A stretch of DNA of 64,000 nucleotides from Gammaproteobacteria bacterium (GTDB lineage: Bacteria; Pseudomonadota; Gammaproteobacteria; Xanthomonadales; Wenzhouxiangellaceae), in NCBI GenBank assembly GCA_021772985.1, contig JAJFKX010000058.1:123712-187711 (forward strand), read 5' to 3'. Positions 18,595-29,171 of the stretch are shown one piece after another. Position 1 is the stretch's first letter, and each line of letters starts with the position of its first letter. The translations under genes were made by a program, and so were the position numbers. The notes under the pieces were generated by a model. That model was given only the letters and a program-made list of their open reading frames with translations. It had not been told where the DNA came from and searched no databases.

Positions 18595-18804
18595 GGCTAC
18601 ATCACTTGTTCATCCAGTCAAAGAGCATTCAAAAGGAAATTGAGGCTTTAGCTTCCGATATTCGGCCAATAATTTCAATTGAAGCTCAATTTGAAGCTGC
18701 AGCCGATTATTCGCTGAACAAGTATAATGATAAGAGCATATCTTGTTATGAGATATCGATTGGTAGCGTCTACTGTTAGACTTGATGAAATAGTCTGGAG
18801 CGTG

Positions 18805-19221
18805 ATGATGTTGCGATCAGGAATTTCATTGTTAATGATGTTGTGCTTGCCGTTGGCAGTATTGGTTGCTGAAAGCAATGAGTCCGTCTATCTAATGAAT
18901 TACGACTTAATCATCACCCATCCCGACGGTAATCGTGTTTTATATCAACATAAACAGTTTGGTATCGACATCTCCCCGCAACACAAATTCCACGGAGACG
19001 AGCTTGGCGAGATGGATTATTTTTTTACGATTTCAGAATTGGAAAACCAGCAGGGCAAGCTGACTATTGAAGTTTATCAGTTTGAAAACCGAAACAAAGA
19101 ATTGAATACCATTTCTGAAATTATAATGGAAGCTGATTTCACTGTTGCTGGTCTGGTTCGAACCGAGGCAAGGAATAACAATTTTGGTATTGATCTGGCA
19201 TTCAGCATTTACCTTGATTGA
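18805..19221 (+). CDS. hypothetical exported protein
   Basis: A 138-residue protein with a signal peptide (MMLRSGISLLMMLCLPLAVLV). The start at 18805 is chosen because GGAG lies 5 bases upstream; an earlier ATG at 18727 would put a basic stretch before the signal. The mature part (YLMNYDLIITHPDGNRVLYQ, DYFFTISELENQQG) looks beta-rich. I do not recognise a family. It is transcribed away from the membrane LuxR-type regulator. Confidence 0.55.
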   Translation: MMLRSGISLLMMLCLPLAVLVAESNESVYLMNYDLIITHPDGNRVLYQHKQFGIDISPQHKFHGDELGEMDYFFTISELENQQGKLTIEVYQFENRNKELNTISEIIMEADFTVAGLVRTEARNNNFGIDLAFSIYLD

Positions 19222-19342
19222 GTGAGGTACACTTCCATGCTGCAGATGTGCTGAGATATTTAAGTTTCGCTCAAAAGTGACTTTGGATTGATATGATCAG
19301 CGCCAGTTAATGCCCCATTGAAAACAGGAAACCGAAAACGGA

Positions 19343-20200
19343 ATGACTAACACCACCAACAATGACAACACCCTGGCGCTGTTTTGTGACTTTGAAAACG
19401 TCGCACTGGGCGTGCGTGATGCGAAATTTCCCAAATTCGATATGCAGCTTGTTTTGGAGCGGCTTTTGTTGAAAGGCAATATTGTTGTCAAAAAAGCTTA
19501 TTGCGATTGGGATCGGTATAAACTGTTTAAATCGGTAATGCATGAAGCCGCGTTCGAGTTGATCGAAATTCCACATACCCGCCAGTCAGGGAAAAACTCG
19601 GCAGACATTAGAATGGTGGTTGATGCGCTGGACTTGTGTTACACCAAAGACCATATCGACACTTTTGTGATCATCAGCGGGGATTCGGATTTTTCCCCAC
19701 TGGTCAGCAAATTACGTGAAAACGCTAAATTGGTGATTGGTGTCGGGGTAAAGAACAGCACATCCGAACTATTAATGGGTAACTGTGATGAATTTCTGCT
19801 TTACGATGATTTGATTAGGGCCAGTGATTCAAAGAAAACCCAGCGAAAGAGGCCGGTAAAGAAAAAATCTGCTGCGAAAAAATCATCACCGAAAAAATCA
19901 CAAGCCAGTGAAACCGGCAACGATACAGATCAGAAAGATGCAGATATTGATCAGAAGGATGCAGGCATTGAACTGGTATTGGATACTGCAGAAGCGCTGA
20001 TTGAGGAACGCGGTGATCGAGTCTGGGCGTCTATGATTAAGCAAACACTAAAGCGCAGGCATCCTGCTTTCAGTGAAAGCTCCTACGGATTTCGCTCATT
20101 TGGTGAGTTACTCGAGCAAGCAGATCAGCGGGGATTGATCGACATGGAAAGGGATGAGCGCTCAGGTGGCTATATTGTCAAGGCTGTGCGCCGGGATTAA
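19343..20200 (+). CDS. NYN-LOTUS (OST-HTH) domain protein
   Basis: A 285-residue protein. Residues about 12-160 are a NYN/PIN-like nuclease domain with the acidic set Asp16, Asp88, Asp114 and Asp116 (CDFEN, SADIRMVVDAL, SGDSDFSPL), consistent with a metal-dependent RNase. A lysine-rich linker (about 165-190, KKKSAAKKSSPKKS) follows, then an OST-HTH/LOTUS domain at about 210-285 (RVWASMIKQTLKRRHPAF, SYGFRSFGELLEQA). LOTUS domains bind RNA (G-quadruplex in some eukaryotic cases). A role in RNA decay or processing is inferred; the substrate is not known. Single-gene unit. Confidence 0.85.
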   Translation: MTNTTNNDNTLALFCDFENVALGVRDAKFPKFDMQLVLERLLLKGNIVVKKAYCDWDRYKLFKSVMHEAAFELIEIPHTRQSGKNSADIRMVVDALDLCYTKDHIDTFVIISGDSDFSPLVSKLRENAKLVIGVGVKNSTSELLMGNCDEFLLYDDLIRASDSKKTQRKRPVKKKSAAKKSSPKKSQASETGNDTDQKDADIDQKDAGIELVLDTAEALIEERGDRVWASMIKQTLKRRHPAFSESSYGFRSFGELLEQADQRGLIDMERDERSGGYIVKAVRRD

Positions 20201-20298
20201 TATTTCAAAGCGGCTGCAGTTTGAGCACCAAGTCAATTTTAGCTGTTGAAAAACCATAAGGACTTTGAGTAACGCCGCTGAAAATTTGAGGAGTTTTC

Positions 20299-20775
20299 AT
20301 GTCTTTTCCATTGCCGCAGGGAAACCCTTGCTACTTCTGCCAAATTATTCTGGGAAAAACTGAGCGTTGGAACCTCATTGAGCAAACTGAATTAACTGTA
20401 ACACTGCTTAACGGCCGCCAATTCGAGATAGGGCAATGTGTTGTTTTACCTGTCAGGCATGCGCCGACGTTGCTGGATGTTAATGCCCAGGAAGCTGCTG
20501 CGGTGATGCTTGCGGCCAAACGACTGACCGGAATATTACAAAAAGTTTTTGCTCCAGACGGTGTGTTGCTCTATCAAAACAACGGTGTCGGCAGCGGACA
20601 GGAAGTGCCGCATTTTCATTTACATGTTGTGCCTCGGCAGCCGGGAAGTGATTGGGGAGTTGGCCCACCACATATCGCTCGCCTGGAACAGGAGCCGCGC
20701 CCTGCACAATTTGAACATGCCATGGTTACAGATTCAAAACGTCAGACAGTTGAGCAAATTCGTCGCCACCTATGA
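20299..20775 (+). CDS. HIT family protein
   Basis: A 158-residue nucleotide hydrolase/transferase of the histidine triad family with HFHLHVV at His105-His107-His109. CYFC near residues 11-14 suggests a zinc site as in Hint-type proteins. Likely substrates are AMP-lysine-type or dinucleoside phosphates. GAGGAG lies 6 bases upstream of the ATG. Confidence 0.9.
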   Translation: MSFPLPQGNPCYFCQIILGKTERWNLIEQTELTVTLLNGRQFEIGQCVVLPVRHAPTLLDVNAQEAAAVMLAAKRLTGILQKVFAPDGVLLYQNNGVGSGQEVPHFHLHVVPRQPGSDWGVGPPHIARLEQEPRPAQFEHAMVTDSKRQTVEQIRRHL

Positions 20776-20827
20776 CGGTCGACAGTGCTGCCGGTTTTAA
20801 CTCATTAACGAAAACAGTTTATGATCG

Positions 20828-21340
20828 TCATTCCTGCTTGGTCGCTACTTGTGCCTGCAATTGCGCAACAAAGTTATGTGTATCCAGATAATCCGTGTGT
20901 TGCACAATCTTGCCGTCCTGAACTTTGGTGATCATCACAAAATCCACTTTAAAGTTATATTCACTTTCAGCTAGCTCACCAACCGCCATCAACATGTTGA
21001 ACTCAATAAATGCGGTATGGATGAATTCATTGCCAGACCGGAACTTTGAAATAGAGCGGGTTTCAGGGCCCGAGCTGATGATTCGCTTAAAGGTTTCACT
21101 TAGGCCCTCAATAATGGTATCTCGACCTTCATATCGGTTCGATGGATCGATGAATACAGCTTGTTCTGCCAACAGCTCCGCTAACGCTGGCAGGTCCTGT
21201 GCGCTATAAGCATCCGCATATGCATCTGCGGCATCCGCATCAATTTGATATTGGCTGAGATCTGCTAAAGCATTACCAGAAAGGCATAGAATACTAAGCA
21301 GGCAAAGAAAACGGAAAGCTAATATGACGGTTGTTTTCAT
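20828..21340 (-). CDS. secreted NTF2/SnoaL-like protein
   Basis: A 170-residue protein with a signal peptide (MKTTVILAFRFLCLLSILCL); the start at 21340 is preferred to 21364 for that reason. The mature part (ADAYADAYSAQDLPALAELLA, YEGRDTIIEGLSETF, DGKIVQHTDYLD) is an NTF2-like DUF4440/SnoaL fold. It is a second, distinct member of this fold in the window (see 356-850). Function unknown; it is convergent with the HIT gene. Confidence 0.65.
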   Translation of the reverse strand: MKTTVILAFRFLCLLSILCLSGNALADLSQYQIDADAADAYADAYSAQDLPALAELLAEQAVFIDPSNRYEGRDTIIEGLSETFKRIISSGPETRSISKFRSGNEFIHTAFIEFNMLMAVGELAESEYNFKVDFVMITKVQDGKIVQHTDYLDTHNFVAQLQAQVATKQE

Positions 21341-21605
21341 GGGGTAGTCTCTAATTTTGATCATGGCTCTGCCTGAAGTTATTTGATCAGTCTGGTAATT
21401 GAAAAATGCTTAATCGATATGATATCCCATGGGGAATGCAAAATAGCCACATATACGATTAAACACGTACGGAAACTATCTTTTATGGTGTAAGATGTTG
21501 CTATCCAATGCAACCCTGAGCTAATTCTGGAACTGAAATATAACAAGTTTGCACACTCAGGGTATGCAGGTTAAATAGCGATAATTGAATACAAAGGTAG
21601 TAACA

Positions 21606-23456
21606 ATGAATTTGCAGTGGCTTCGCCTTGTTGTTTTTGCGGTTGTTGTCTCGCAACTAATTGCAGTCGCTGCGTTTGCTCAAAATCTAAGCCCCGGACG
21701 TGCCTTGAATGATGCCTGGTTTGATCCGGAAACACCTGGTCAGGGTTTTTTTATCATGGCCTCGGAAGAAGTTGGCTTGGTGTTTATCGGTTGGATGACT
21801 TTTCCAATGGCGGATGAAATACCGTTCGAGCAACAGCGTTGGCTTACTTTAAGAGGAGGGATCGATGGCCCGGTAGCCAATCTGACCATCAACCTGACCA
21901 CGGATGGAACATTTGATGACCCAGCACCGGTAAACCGGGTTGCTGTTGGTTCAGCTGTGCTTACTTTTTCCGATTGTAACCATGGCCACCTTGAATACAG
22001 CTTTGATAATGGCCGCAGTGGGGTGATCAATATTGAGCGTATTGTGTTTGTTGAAGAACAGTTTTGTGCTGCTTTGGCAGAACCACAGCAGCTACCACTG
22101 GAAGCTGATGCCGATCAAACCGTTGCGATTACCCACGTGAATGTATTGCCAATGACAGATCAGGCAGACCTGCTGCTGGATCAGACCATCATTGTTACTG
22201 GGGGTAGCATTGAATCTGTGGGGCCCGCGACTGATCTGGATATCCCCGCTGGCGCAGTGGTTTTGGATGGCCGTGGCCGTTATGTGATGCCGGGGATGGT
22301 CGATACGCATACCCATCTGGCGACCAACGTACGCGAGTTCCTGGGGCCGGCTGCGATTGCCTCAGTTATTGAGTCGTCAGCTACAGACCAACTGATACTG
22401 TATCTGGCCCGTGGCGTTACTACGATCCTGAATAACGGCGACTTTGGAGAAGCGCTGCCGCGCTGGTCAAACGAGACCGAATCAGGGCTCAAGGTGGGGC
22501 CGACAATCTATTCAGCTCAATATGCCCGTGGGAATTCAACCACGCCTGATGGTGGCCCAGCCAACCGTGCGGTTACCGATGCATTTCAGGCCAGGCAATT
22601 TACCCGCAGTGCACGTAACTCGGGTTATGACATGATCAAAATTTATAACTGGAGCCCGCGTGAAGCGGTACTCGCGATATTGGATGAAGCCAGGCTATTA
22701 GAAATGCCCGTGATTGGGCATTTTCCACAAACACTTAGCACCCAAGAGGTGGTCACTAACGGGTTATCGATGGTCGCACATGGAGGCGCCTTCATATACA
22801 CCATGATTCCGGACCGCAATATCAACCGGATTCCGGAAGCGGTGGCTTTGGCGCGCGACAATGATCTGGCAGTTACTGCAACCTTGGGTATTGAAGAGAT
22901 TATTGCCCAGGTATGGGGTGGAAATACCAGCGGTATTGCAGAGTATAGAGGGCGGGAAGAAAACCGATTTATGCACCCAACTACCCGTGCACTAAATGAA
23001 CGCGGCATCAATGGCTCACGCTGGAACCCGCCAGGTGCTAGCCCGGGTGGCTACGATGTCAGTCGGGATTTTGTGCGTGAGATGACCAGACAAATGCAAG
23101 CCAATGGAGTGATGGTTTTGATGGGCACAGACTCGCCAACTGTGCTCGGTGTGCCTGGGTTTTCAGCGCATCATGAATTACTGGCACTTCAGAATGCCGG
23201 TTTAAGCAATCGTGAGGTATTACGCATAGCGACTAGAAATGGTGGTGAGTATCTGTCTACTCGCCTTAATATCCAGCAACCCTTCGGTGTTGTCAGCAAT
23301 GGTGCAAAGGCGGATTTGATCATGCTTGATGCGAATCCACTTGATGACCTGGCGGCTACACAATCTATTCTGGGTGTGATGACAGCTGGACACTGGCGTT
23401 CCACCGATTGGTTCACTCCAATGTTGGAAGCGATTGCCGAAACCAACGGTAATTAA
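21606..23456 (+). CDS. exported amidohydrolase with N-terminal accessory domain
   Basis: A 616-residue protein. The ATG at 21606 (AAAGG 8 bases upstream) is chosen over a TTG at 21585. The N-terminus has a signal peptide ending near AFAQ. Residues about 30-150 form a separate beta-rich module (NDAWFDPETPGQGFFIM) seen in other secreted proteins of related bacteria. Residues about 170-600 are an amidohydrolase: metal ligands His235 and His237 (VDTHTHL), a later GHF and VAHGG, and TDSPTV. This fits imidazolonepropionase/dipeptidase-like enzymes that hydrolyse amide or lactone bonds. The exact substrate is unknown. Confidence 0.82.
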   Translation: MNLQWLRLVVFAVVVSQLIAVAAFAQNLSPGRALNDAWFDPETPGQGFFIMASEEVGLVFIGWMTFPMADEIPFEQQRWLTLRGGIDGPVANLTINLTTDGTFDDPAPVNRVAVGSAVLTFSDCNHGHLEYSFDNGRSGVINIERIVFVEEQFCAALAEPQQLPLEADADQTVAITHVNVLPMTDQADLLLDQTIIVTGGSIESVGPATDLDIPAGAVVLDGRGRYVMPGMVDTHTHLATNVREFLGPAAIASVIESSATDQLILYLARGVTTILNNGDFGEALPRWSNETESGLKVGPTIYSAQYARGNSTTPDGGPANRAVTDAFQARQFTRSARNSGYDMIKIYNWSPREAVLAILDEARLLEMPVIGHFPQTLSTQEVVTNGLSMVAHGGAFIYTMIPDRNINRIPEAVALARDNDLAVTATLGIEEIIAQVWGGNTSGIAEYRGREENRFMHPTTRALNERGINGSRWNPPGASPGGYDVSRDFVREMTRQMQANGVMVLMGTDSPTVLGVPGFSAHHELLALQNAGLSNREVLRIATRNGGEYLSTRLNIQQPFGVVSNGAKADLIMLDANPLDDLAATQSILGVMTAGHWRSTDWFTPMLEAIAETNGN

Positions 23457-23662
23457 ACTGGATCAGCAAATTATTGGTTATAGCAGCAACCTGACAGTTC
23501 ATTAACAACCGCGTTAGCATAGGGGCATACTCGATAGGCGCCAGTCCTGCATTACCGTGCTATATTTGCATGCACTGGCGTGCATTGTCATCTCATCTTG
23601 ATGCCTGCAAAGAAGTAACGCGGTTGACCCATGGCAGACTAAGTCACAAACTTTATAATTGA

Positions 23663-24373
23663 CTAAAACCGATAGGTGAGTCCAAGGGTATATAACACCG
23701 GGTCTACAGCTACACCGACTGTGGTGGCTAAATTGCCATTCACATACACTTCAGCCTCACTGTTGATATCTAGAAACCATACCGAGGTGTTAACTCCCCA
23801 GCGGTCATTGATTGACCAATCGATACCAACATTAGCAGCAAAACCAAAAGAATTATCCAAGTCAAGATCGGTGTTGGTTACCCCGCCAACAATACCATCC
23901 AAAGCATTTGTTAGCGCAGCATTGGATTTGCTTTTAAAAAACCAAGTCCAATTAACCCCTGCTCCGATATATGGGCGTATTTTGCCATTCGGATTAAAGC
24001 GATACTCTAAGGTCAAAGATGGTGGTAAATGATATGTTTCACCAATGTCTATACCTTCCAACACACCTGCACCATTAATATCATGTTTGTATGGCGCTGC
24101 TGCCAGTAGCGTGGCGGCCCAATGTGAGCTGAATGCATAACTTAAGCTAAAGGTAAAACCAAGTTCGCCTTCCACATCTACCTCATCCTTGCCTGGTATC
24201 AGACCCAGACCGGTATCACCAATGACACCATCTGAATCATCTAGTGGTTGCACATAAGTAGCGCCAAAGCGCACAAGCCACGGGTTAGTTGTATCTGTTT
24301 GGGCAAAAACAGGGTTTAGTATGATGGCAGGTAAAATAATGAACAAGGCTTTAAAAAAAGTACTTTTAAACAT
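23663..24373 (-). CDS. OmpW family outer-membrane protein
   Basis: A 236-residue protein with a signal peptide ending at VFAQ. The mature region reads as an eight-stranded beta-barrel with the OmpW pattern: NPWLVRFGATYVQP at the start, KIRPYIGAGVNWTWFF in the middle, and a C-terminal YTLGLTYRF ending in Phe, as needed for BAM assembly. OmpW proteins move small hydrophobic compounds across the outer membrane. The AT-rich region upstream (24374-24802) must hold its promoter. Confidence 0.9.
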   Translation of the reverse strand: MFKSTFFKALFIILPAIILNPVFAQTDTTNPWLVRFGATYVQPLDDSDGVIGDTGLGLIPGKDEVDVEGELGFTFSLSYAFSSHWAATLLAAAPYKHDINGAGVLEGIDIGETYHLPPSLTLEYRFNPNGKIRPYIGAGVNWTWFFKSKSNAALTNALDGIVGGVTNTDLDLDNSFGFAANVGIDWSINDRWGVNTSVWFLDINSEAEVYVNGNLATTVGVAVDPVLYTLGLTYRF

Positions 24374-24802
24374 CTCTGGCGCTCCATTAGCACACTATTT
24401 TACCGAGCAAATATGCTTGGATAATAAAAGCGTGTATTAATTATTATTTTAATATTGCGATAACTGCTAATATTATTATTATTTGGCAAATTCGCAGCTG
24501 GCGCGAACAAGCCATCTTTTGGAGCTAGCATACAATCAAATTGTAATCTGAGTGTATAATTAAATAGTATTATCAGCGTCTAGATAATGTGTCAGTTTGT
24601 TTCATAACTGTAAGTTGGTAATAAGAATTCAATACCAATATTGGCAAAGCTTAATGTATATTAAGACCTCTGATAATTGATTCTTAGCTGCTAAACGGGA
24701 GCTCATTTTCTGGTATGGAATTATTTTTGATACTAAAATAGCAGCGCGAATATTGCTTATATAAACCGTTGCAACTATGAGCTAACTTGTGCTTTTTTTC
24801 GG
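24374..24802. other. AT-rich intergenic region upstream of ompW
   Basis: About 430 bases between the OmpW gene start and the dnaE stop. The stretch is markedly AT-rich (TTATTATTTTAATATT and ATTATTATTATT near 24440-24485), which suggests curved DNA or a silencer/IHF-type target and the ompW promoter. I see no coding frame with a credible start and no clear -35/-10 pair. Confidence 0.45.
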
Positions 24803-27800
24803 TTAAAACTTCAAATTCACGCTTTTCACTACTTCCAGGTTATTCAATGCTGCGACCATTTCGGCGCTTGGTTTTACCCGCCAATCTGCACCAAAATGCA
24901 ACCTCACATTGGTCCCGGCACGGGCAACATCGACGACTATTTCGGCTTTACCGTTTAAATATGGGATTAAAGTGGCTTTCAATTGGCGGTCAAAATCCGG
25001 CGGTGGATCATTGATGTTCAAATGCAGTGCTTTTACAAAATGATTACGGGCCTGGTTTAAATCCATGACGCTTTTGGCCACCATCCGATAGCCGCCGGTA
25101 AACTTATCTATGCCTATATCACCGCTGATCACAATGATCTGGTCACGTACAAGGTGATCAGCAATGCGGTTGAAGACTTCCTCAAATACAGCCACTTCCA
25201 GGCGTCCGGTACCATCGTCTACAGCGATAAAAGCACCTCGCCCGGGTCGTCGTCTGACAGCCATTATCAAGGCACAGATGACAGCGTCTTTCAGGTTTTG
25301 CTTTTGATCGTTGGGAACCCGGATATCCAGTTTCTGCAGCGGACAGGAAATAAACTGATTGATTTCCTTGCGATGTTCGTCCAATGGGTGACCGGTTAAA
25401 TACAAACCCAATGTTTCACGTTCAGCGCTGAGTCGCTGGGCTTCTGTCCAACGTTGTTGGCGACTGGTCTTGCTGGCAACTGCCGGAGCAGCAACCGGGG
25501 CCTCTGACAAGCCGCCGAACAGGCCGCCTTGACCACTTTCACGGTCTTTCTGAACCTGCTCAGCGGCGTGTACTGCCGGACCCAGCTCAGCCATTAATTG
25601 GGCTTGATTGTCGTTCAGGCAGATCATTCCGCCGGCTTTGACCAACGCTTCCATGGTCCGTCGGTTAACCTTGCGTAAATCCAGATCGCAACAAAACTGG
25701 GTCAAGCTCGATTGTGTTCCATGCTGTTCACGACTGTCGATAATGGCATCGATAGCTGCCTGGCCAACGCCTTTGATTGCCCCCAGCCCAAAACGAATGG
25801 CTTCACCTTCCACCACAAATTTATAACTGGAGCAACTGACATCAGGCGATAAAATATTCAAACCCAATAAGCGGCAATCATCAACCAGATTGGCGATTTT
25901 ATCGCTGTCATCCATATCAGCAGATAGTACTGCTGCCATAAATTCAGCCGGGTAATGGGCCTTTAGGTAGGCTGTTTGATAAGCCAGCAGGGCATAAGCC
26001 ACTGAATGTGATTTGTTAAAGCCGTAACCGGCGAAGGTTTCCATTAAATCAAAAATCCGGTTGGCTAGACCTGGATCGACACCATTGTGCTGTGCGCCTT
26101 CAACAAAAATGATCCGCTGCTTGGCCATTTCCGCTGGTTTTTTCTTACCCATGGCCCGGCGTAGCAAATCAGCTGCGCCAAGACTGTAACCGGCCAATAC
26201 CTGGGCAATTTGCATCACCTGTTCCTGATACAAAATCACCCCGTAGGTGGGTTTTAAAATAGACTCCAGAGCAGGATGGGGATAAACCACCGGCGAGCGT
26301 CCGTGCTTACGGTCAATATAATCTCCAACCATGCCGGACTCCAAAGGGCCAGGCCGAAACAAAGCCACCAGTGCCACGATATCGGCAAATGCATCTGGTT
26401 GCAGCTTGCGAATCAAGTCCTTCATACCGCGTGATTCCAATTGGAATACGGCGGTAGTCTGGCATGCGCATAACAACCTGAAGCTGGCCGGGTCATCGAG
26501 CGGGATTTTTTCCAGATCCAGCAACTCTTGAGCTTGCTTTTGTCGGTGTGCGTTGATGGTTTGCATAGCCCAGTGAATCAACGTCAGCGTTCGCAACCCC
26601 AGGAAATCAAACTTAACCAGCCCGATAGCTTCAACATCATCTTTATCCAACTGACTGACAGCACTGGCATCAGGTTCGTTGTATAACGCGGTAAAATCTG
26701 TAAGCGGGCCTGGTGCAATTACCACACCACCAGCGTGTTTGCCGGCATTTCGTGTCAACCCTTCCAGTTCCAGCGCCTGATCCAGAATGCCACGGACTTC
26801 TTCTTCTTCCTGATAGCGCTGTTTTAGTTGTGGTTCTTCCGCCAGTGCCTTGGTCAGGGTCATATCCAATGCCGGTGGAATCAACTTGGCAATGCTGTCG
26901 ACAAAACCATAACCATGCCCCAGTACCCGACCGGTATCACGCACCACCGCTTTGGCATTCATCTTACCGAAGGTGATGATCTGGCTAACTTGATCATGAC
27001 CATAGGTATCTGCTACGTATTCGATCACCTGATCGCGCTTCTCCATGCAAAAATCAATATCAAAGTCCGGCATGGAGACACGTTCAGGGTTTAGAAAACG
27101 CTCAAACAGTAACTCGTATTGCAACGGGTCCAGATCGGTAATATTCAATACCCAGGCGACTACCGAGCCTGCTCCGGAGCCGCGCCCAGGGCCGACTGGA
27201 ATATCATTGCGCTTGGCCCAACGGACAAAATCAGCGACTACCAGGAAATAACCGGGAAAACCCATTTGGTTAATTACCTGCAGTTCATGCTGTAACCGCT
27301 CTATGTAATCCTGTTCCGAATAACCAGCTGCAATACCACGTTCCGTCAGGCGAACTTTTAAGCCTTCCCGCGCCGCCTTTTCCAGATAGGTTTCTTCATT
27401 GCCGCTCTCTGCTGCAGCCGGGTAGGCGGGCAGAACATATTCACCGAACTTGATTTCCAGGTTGCAGCGCTGGGCAATCGCAATGGTATTGTCCAGAACC
27501 TGCGGCAGATCTGAGAATATTTCCGCCATCTCATCACTGGAACGCAGGTATTGCTGCGGTGTGTAATTTTTGGGGCGGCGGTTATCATCCAATAATCGCC
27601 CCTGATGAATACAAACCCGGGCTTCATGTGCCTGGAATTGTTCCGTATGTAAAAACCGGGCTTCATTGGTGGCGATCACCGGACAAGAACTATCGGCTGC
27701 CAGGCTTAACAGACGGTTGGCATACTCATTTTCGCGAGGCTGTCCGATGCGGCTTAACTGTAATACAAAGCGATCATCAAAATATTGTCGGTAGGTATCC

Positions 27801-28279
27801 AGGAGTTGCTGTGCCTGCTCAGTATGTGTAGACAATAGTTTTTGCCCGATATCGCCTTCCATACCACCGCTCAGCACTATCAGCCCCTGGTGATGTTCGA
27901 ACAGTTGTGCGTGAGTTATACAAACGTGCTCTCGCGATGTGCTGGCGCGGTAGGCTAGCGTCAGCAGTCGGCAGAGGTTTAGGTAACCTGTATGGTTTTG
28001 ACAGAGCAACGGTAACTTATAGCCGTTGAATGGCTGCTCTGTGTCTTCGGTACTTATCCGAAGTTCTGCGCCAATGATAGGTTTTATGCCGTACTTCAGC
28101 GCTGCCCGGTAAAACTTGACCATCGCAAACAGGTTGCAATGATCGGTCAAAGCGACTGCCGGCATGTTCAAATCCACCAGCCGTTGCATCAGTTTGGGAA
28201 TGCGGATCAGGCTGTCATGCAGGGAGTACTCGCTGTGCAACCCCAGATGGATGAAGTTATTGGAAAGTTGATCAGTCAC
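24803..28279 (-). CDS. dnaE: DNA polymerase III alpha subunit
   Basis: A 1158-residue replicative polymerase, the usual length for proteobacterial DnaE. The PHP domain starts at once (HLGLHSEYSLHDSLIR), and the polymerase core has GPGRGSGAGSVVAWVLNITD and the catalytic aspartates of PDFDIDFCME. The middle region has FAGYGFNKSHSVAYA, followed by helix-hairpin-helix and OB domains (LEVAVFEEVFNR). The start codon is GTG at 28279; no ATG precedes the conserved PHP motif. It stands alone, without the accA or rnhB neighbours of E. coli. Confidence 0.97.
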   Translation of the reverse strand: MTDQLSNNFIHLGLHSEYSLHDSLIRIPKLMQRLVDLNMPAVALTDHCNLFAMVKFYRAALKYGIKPIIGAELRISTEDTEQPFNGYKLPLLCQNHTGYLNLCRLLTLAYRASTSREHVCITHAQLFEHHQGLIVLSGGMEGDIGQKLLSTHTEQAQQLLDTYRQYFDDRFVLQLSRIGQPRENEYANRLLSLAADSSCPVIATNEARFLHTEQFQAHEARVCIHQGRLLDDNRRPKNYTPQQYLRSSDEMAEIFSDLPQVLDNTIAIAQRCNLEIKFGEYVLPAYPAAAESGNEETYLEKAAREGLKVRLTERGIAAGYSEQDYIERLQHELQVINQMGFPGYFLVVADFVRWAKRNDIPVGPGRGSGAGSVVAWVLNITDLDPLQYELLFERFLNPERVSMPDFDIDFCMEKRDQVIEYVADTYGHDQVSQIITFGKMNAKAVVRDTGRVLGHGYGFVDSIAKLIPPALDMTLTKALAEEPQLKQRYQEEEEVRGILDQALELEGLTRNAGKHAGGVVIAPGPLTDFTALYNEPDASAVSQLDKDDVEAIGLVKFDFLGLRTLTLIHWAMQTINAHRQKQAQELLDLEKIPLDDPASFRLLCACQTTAVFQLESRGMKDLIRKLQPDAFADIVALVALFRPGPLESGMVGDYIDRKHGRSPVVYPHPALESILKPTYGVILYQEQVMQIAQVLAGYSLGAADLLRRAMGKKKPAEMAKQRIIFVEGAQHNGVDPGLANRIFDLMETFAGYGFNKSHSVAYALLAYQTAYLKAHYPAEFMAAVLSADMDDSDKIANLVDDCRLLGLNILSPDVSCSSYKFVVEGEAIRFGLGAIKGVGQAAIDAIIDSREQHGTQSSLTQFCCDLDLRKVNRRTMEALVKAGGMICLNDNQAQLMAELGPAVHAAEQVQKDRESGQGGLFGGLSEAPVAAPAVASKTSRQQRWTEAQRLSAERETLGLYLTGHPLDEHRKEINQFISCPLQKLDIRVPNDQKQNLKDAVICALIMAVRRRPGRGAFIAVDDGTGRLEVAVFEEVFNRIADHLVRDQIIVISGDIGIDKFTGGYRMVAKSVMDLNQARNHFVKALHLNINDPPPDFDRQLKATLIPYLNGKAEIVVDVARAGTNVRLHFGADWRVKPSAEMVAALNNLEVVKSVNLKF

Positions 28280-28358
28280 CCGGATGATTTTAACAGTAAA
28301 GCCGGGTTTATTTGGTTGTATTCAACAGAAATTGAGTATTCATTGATGATGTATTTGA

Positions 28359-28511
28359 ATTCAGCAGCCACAGGGTATTACGAGGGCACGAGCCACGGCC
28401 TTTTCGGAAGCCCCAATCGTGGGTCGCGTTGATCTGGATTTGAAAACCAATGAGGTGTCGAGCCTGGAAATCCAGGCCGACTGGAATCTGGCGCGCGTCG
28501 GGATGCGATAA
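28359..28511 (+). pseudogene. possible 3' remnant of a protein-coding gene
   Basis: An open frame without a start codon reads TAFSEAPIVGRVDLDLKT, then NEVSSLEIQADWNLARV and stops at 28509-28511. The alternation of hydrophobic and charged residues looks like the C-terminal beta-strands of a real protein rather than chance. No intact upstream part is found; the frame is closed by TGA at 28356-28358. I do not recognise the family. Confidence 0.25.
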
Positions 28512-29171
28512 ACACTGATTGATCTAGATTACTGAGATGGCGTACTGCGGCTTTGAATCGGATTGCCTGATGGAGCATTTGGGTTATTCACAGCCCTGCA
28601 ATCATTGTGCATAAAACTGTCACGCCGGTTTGGAATATCTATCTTCAAACAGTCGCTAAGGGTAATCGCCGCTGACAGACAGTTCAAATGGCTTAGCTGA
28701 AAATCAAACAAGACCCATCGGTGCAAAATTGGCCCAACAAAAGTAAACCATCCTATCTGAAAGAAACTGAATTACATGTCCTGTTTTACCAGGAAAAGGT
28801 GGAGCACATGCACGATCGAGAAGCAGTGAGCGGTTCATACAGGAGCAGAACTTGCTTGATGCAATAGATGAGTATTTGAGAGAACGCAAACAGCAGCATG
28901 AGACGGTCCGGGACAAGCCCCGGCCCGTGATGTTGTCTCTGTATATACAAATAGAGCTGTATATTTGCCAACTCATGATTCACTGTAAAGCCACCATTCA
29001 GCTGTCTTGATTAGCCTCTGCTGTATCAATCGTACTAAGCTCTTTAATCAATCTCAGATATGTATCTGGATTCAAATAAATTTACGAAATCAATTCGTGA
29101 TTGGATTCAAAGCATAATGAATTACTTCGCGTGAATTGAGTTTCCAGTGTTTGTTTTAGGTAGGCTTTAGA

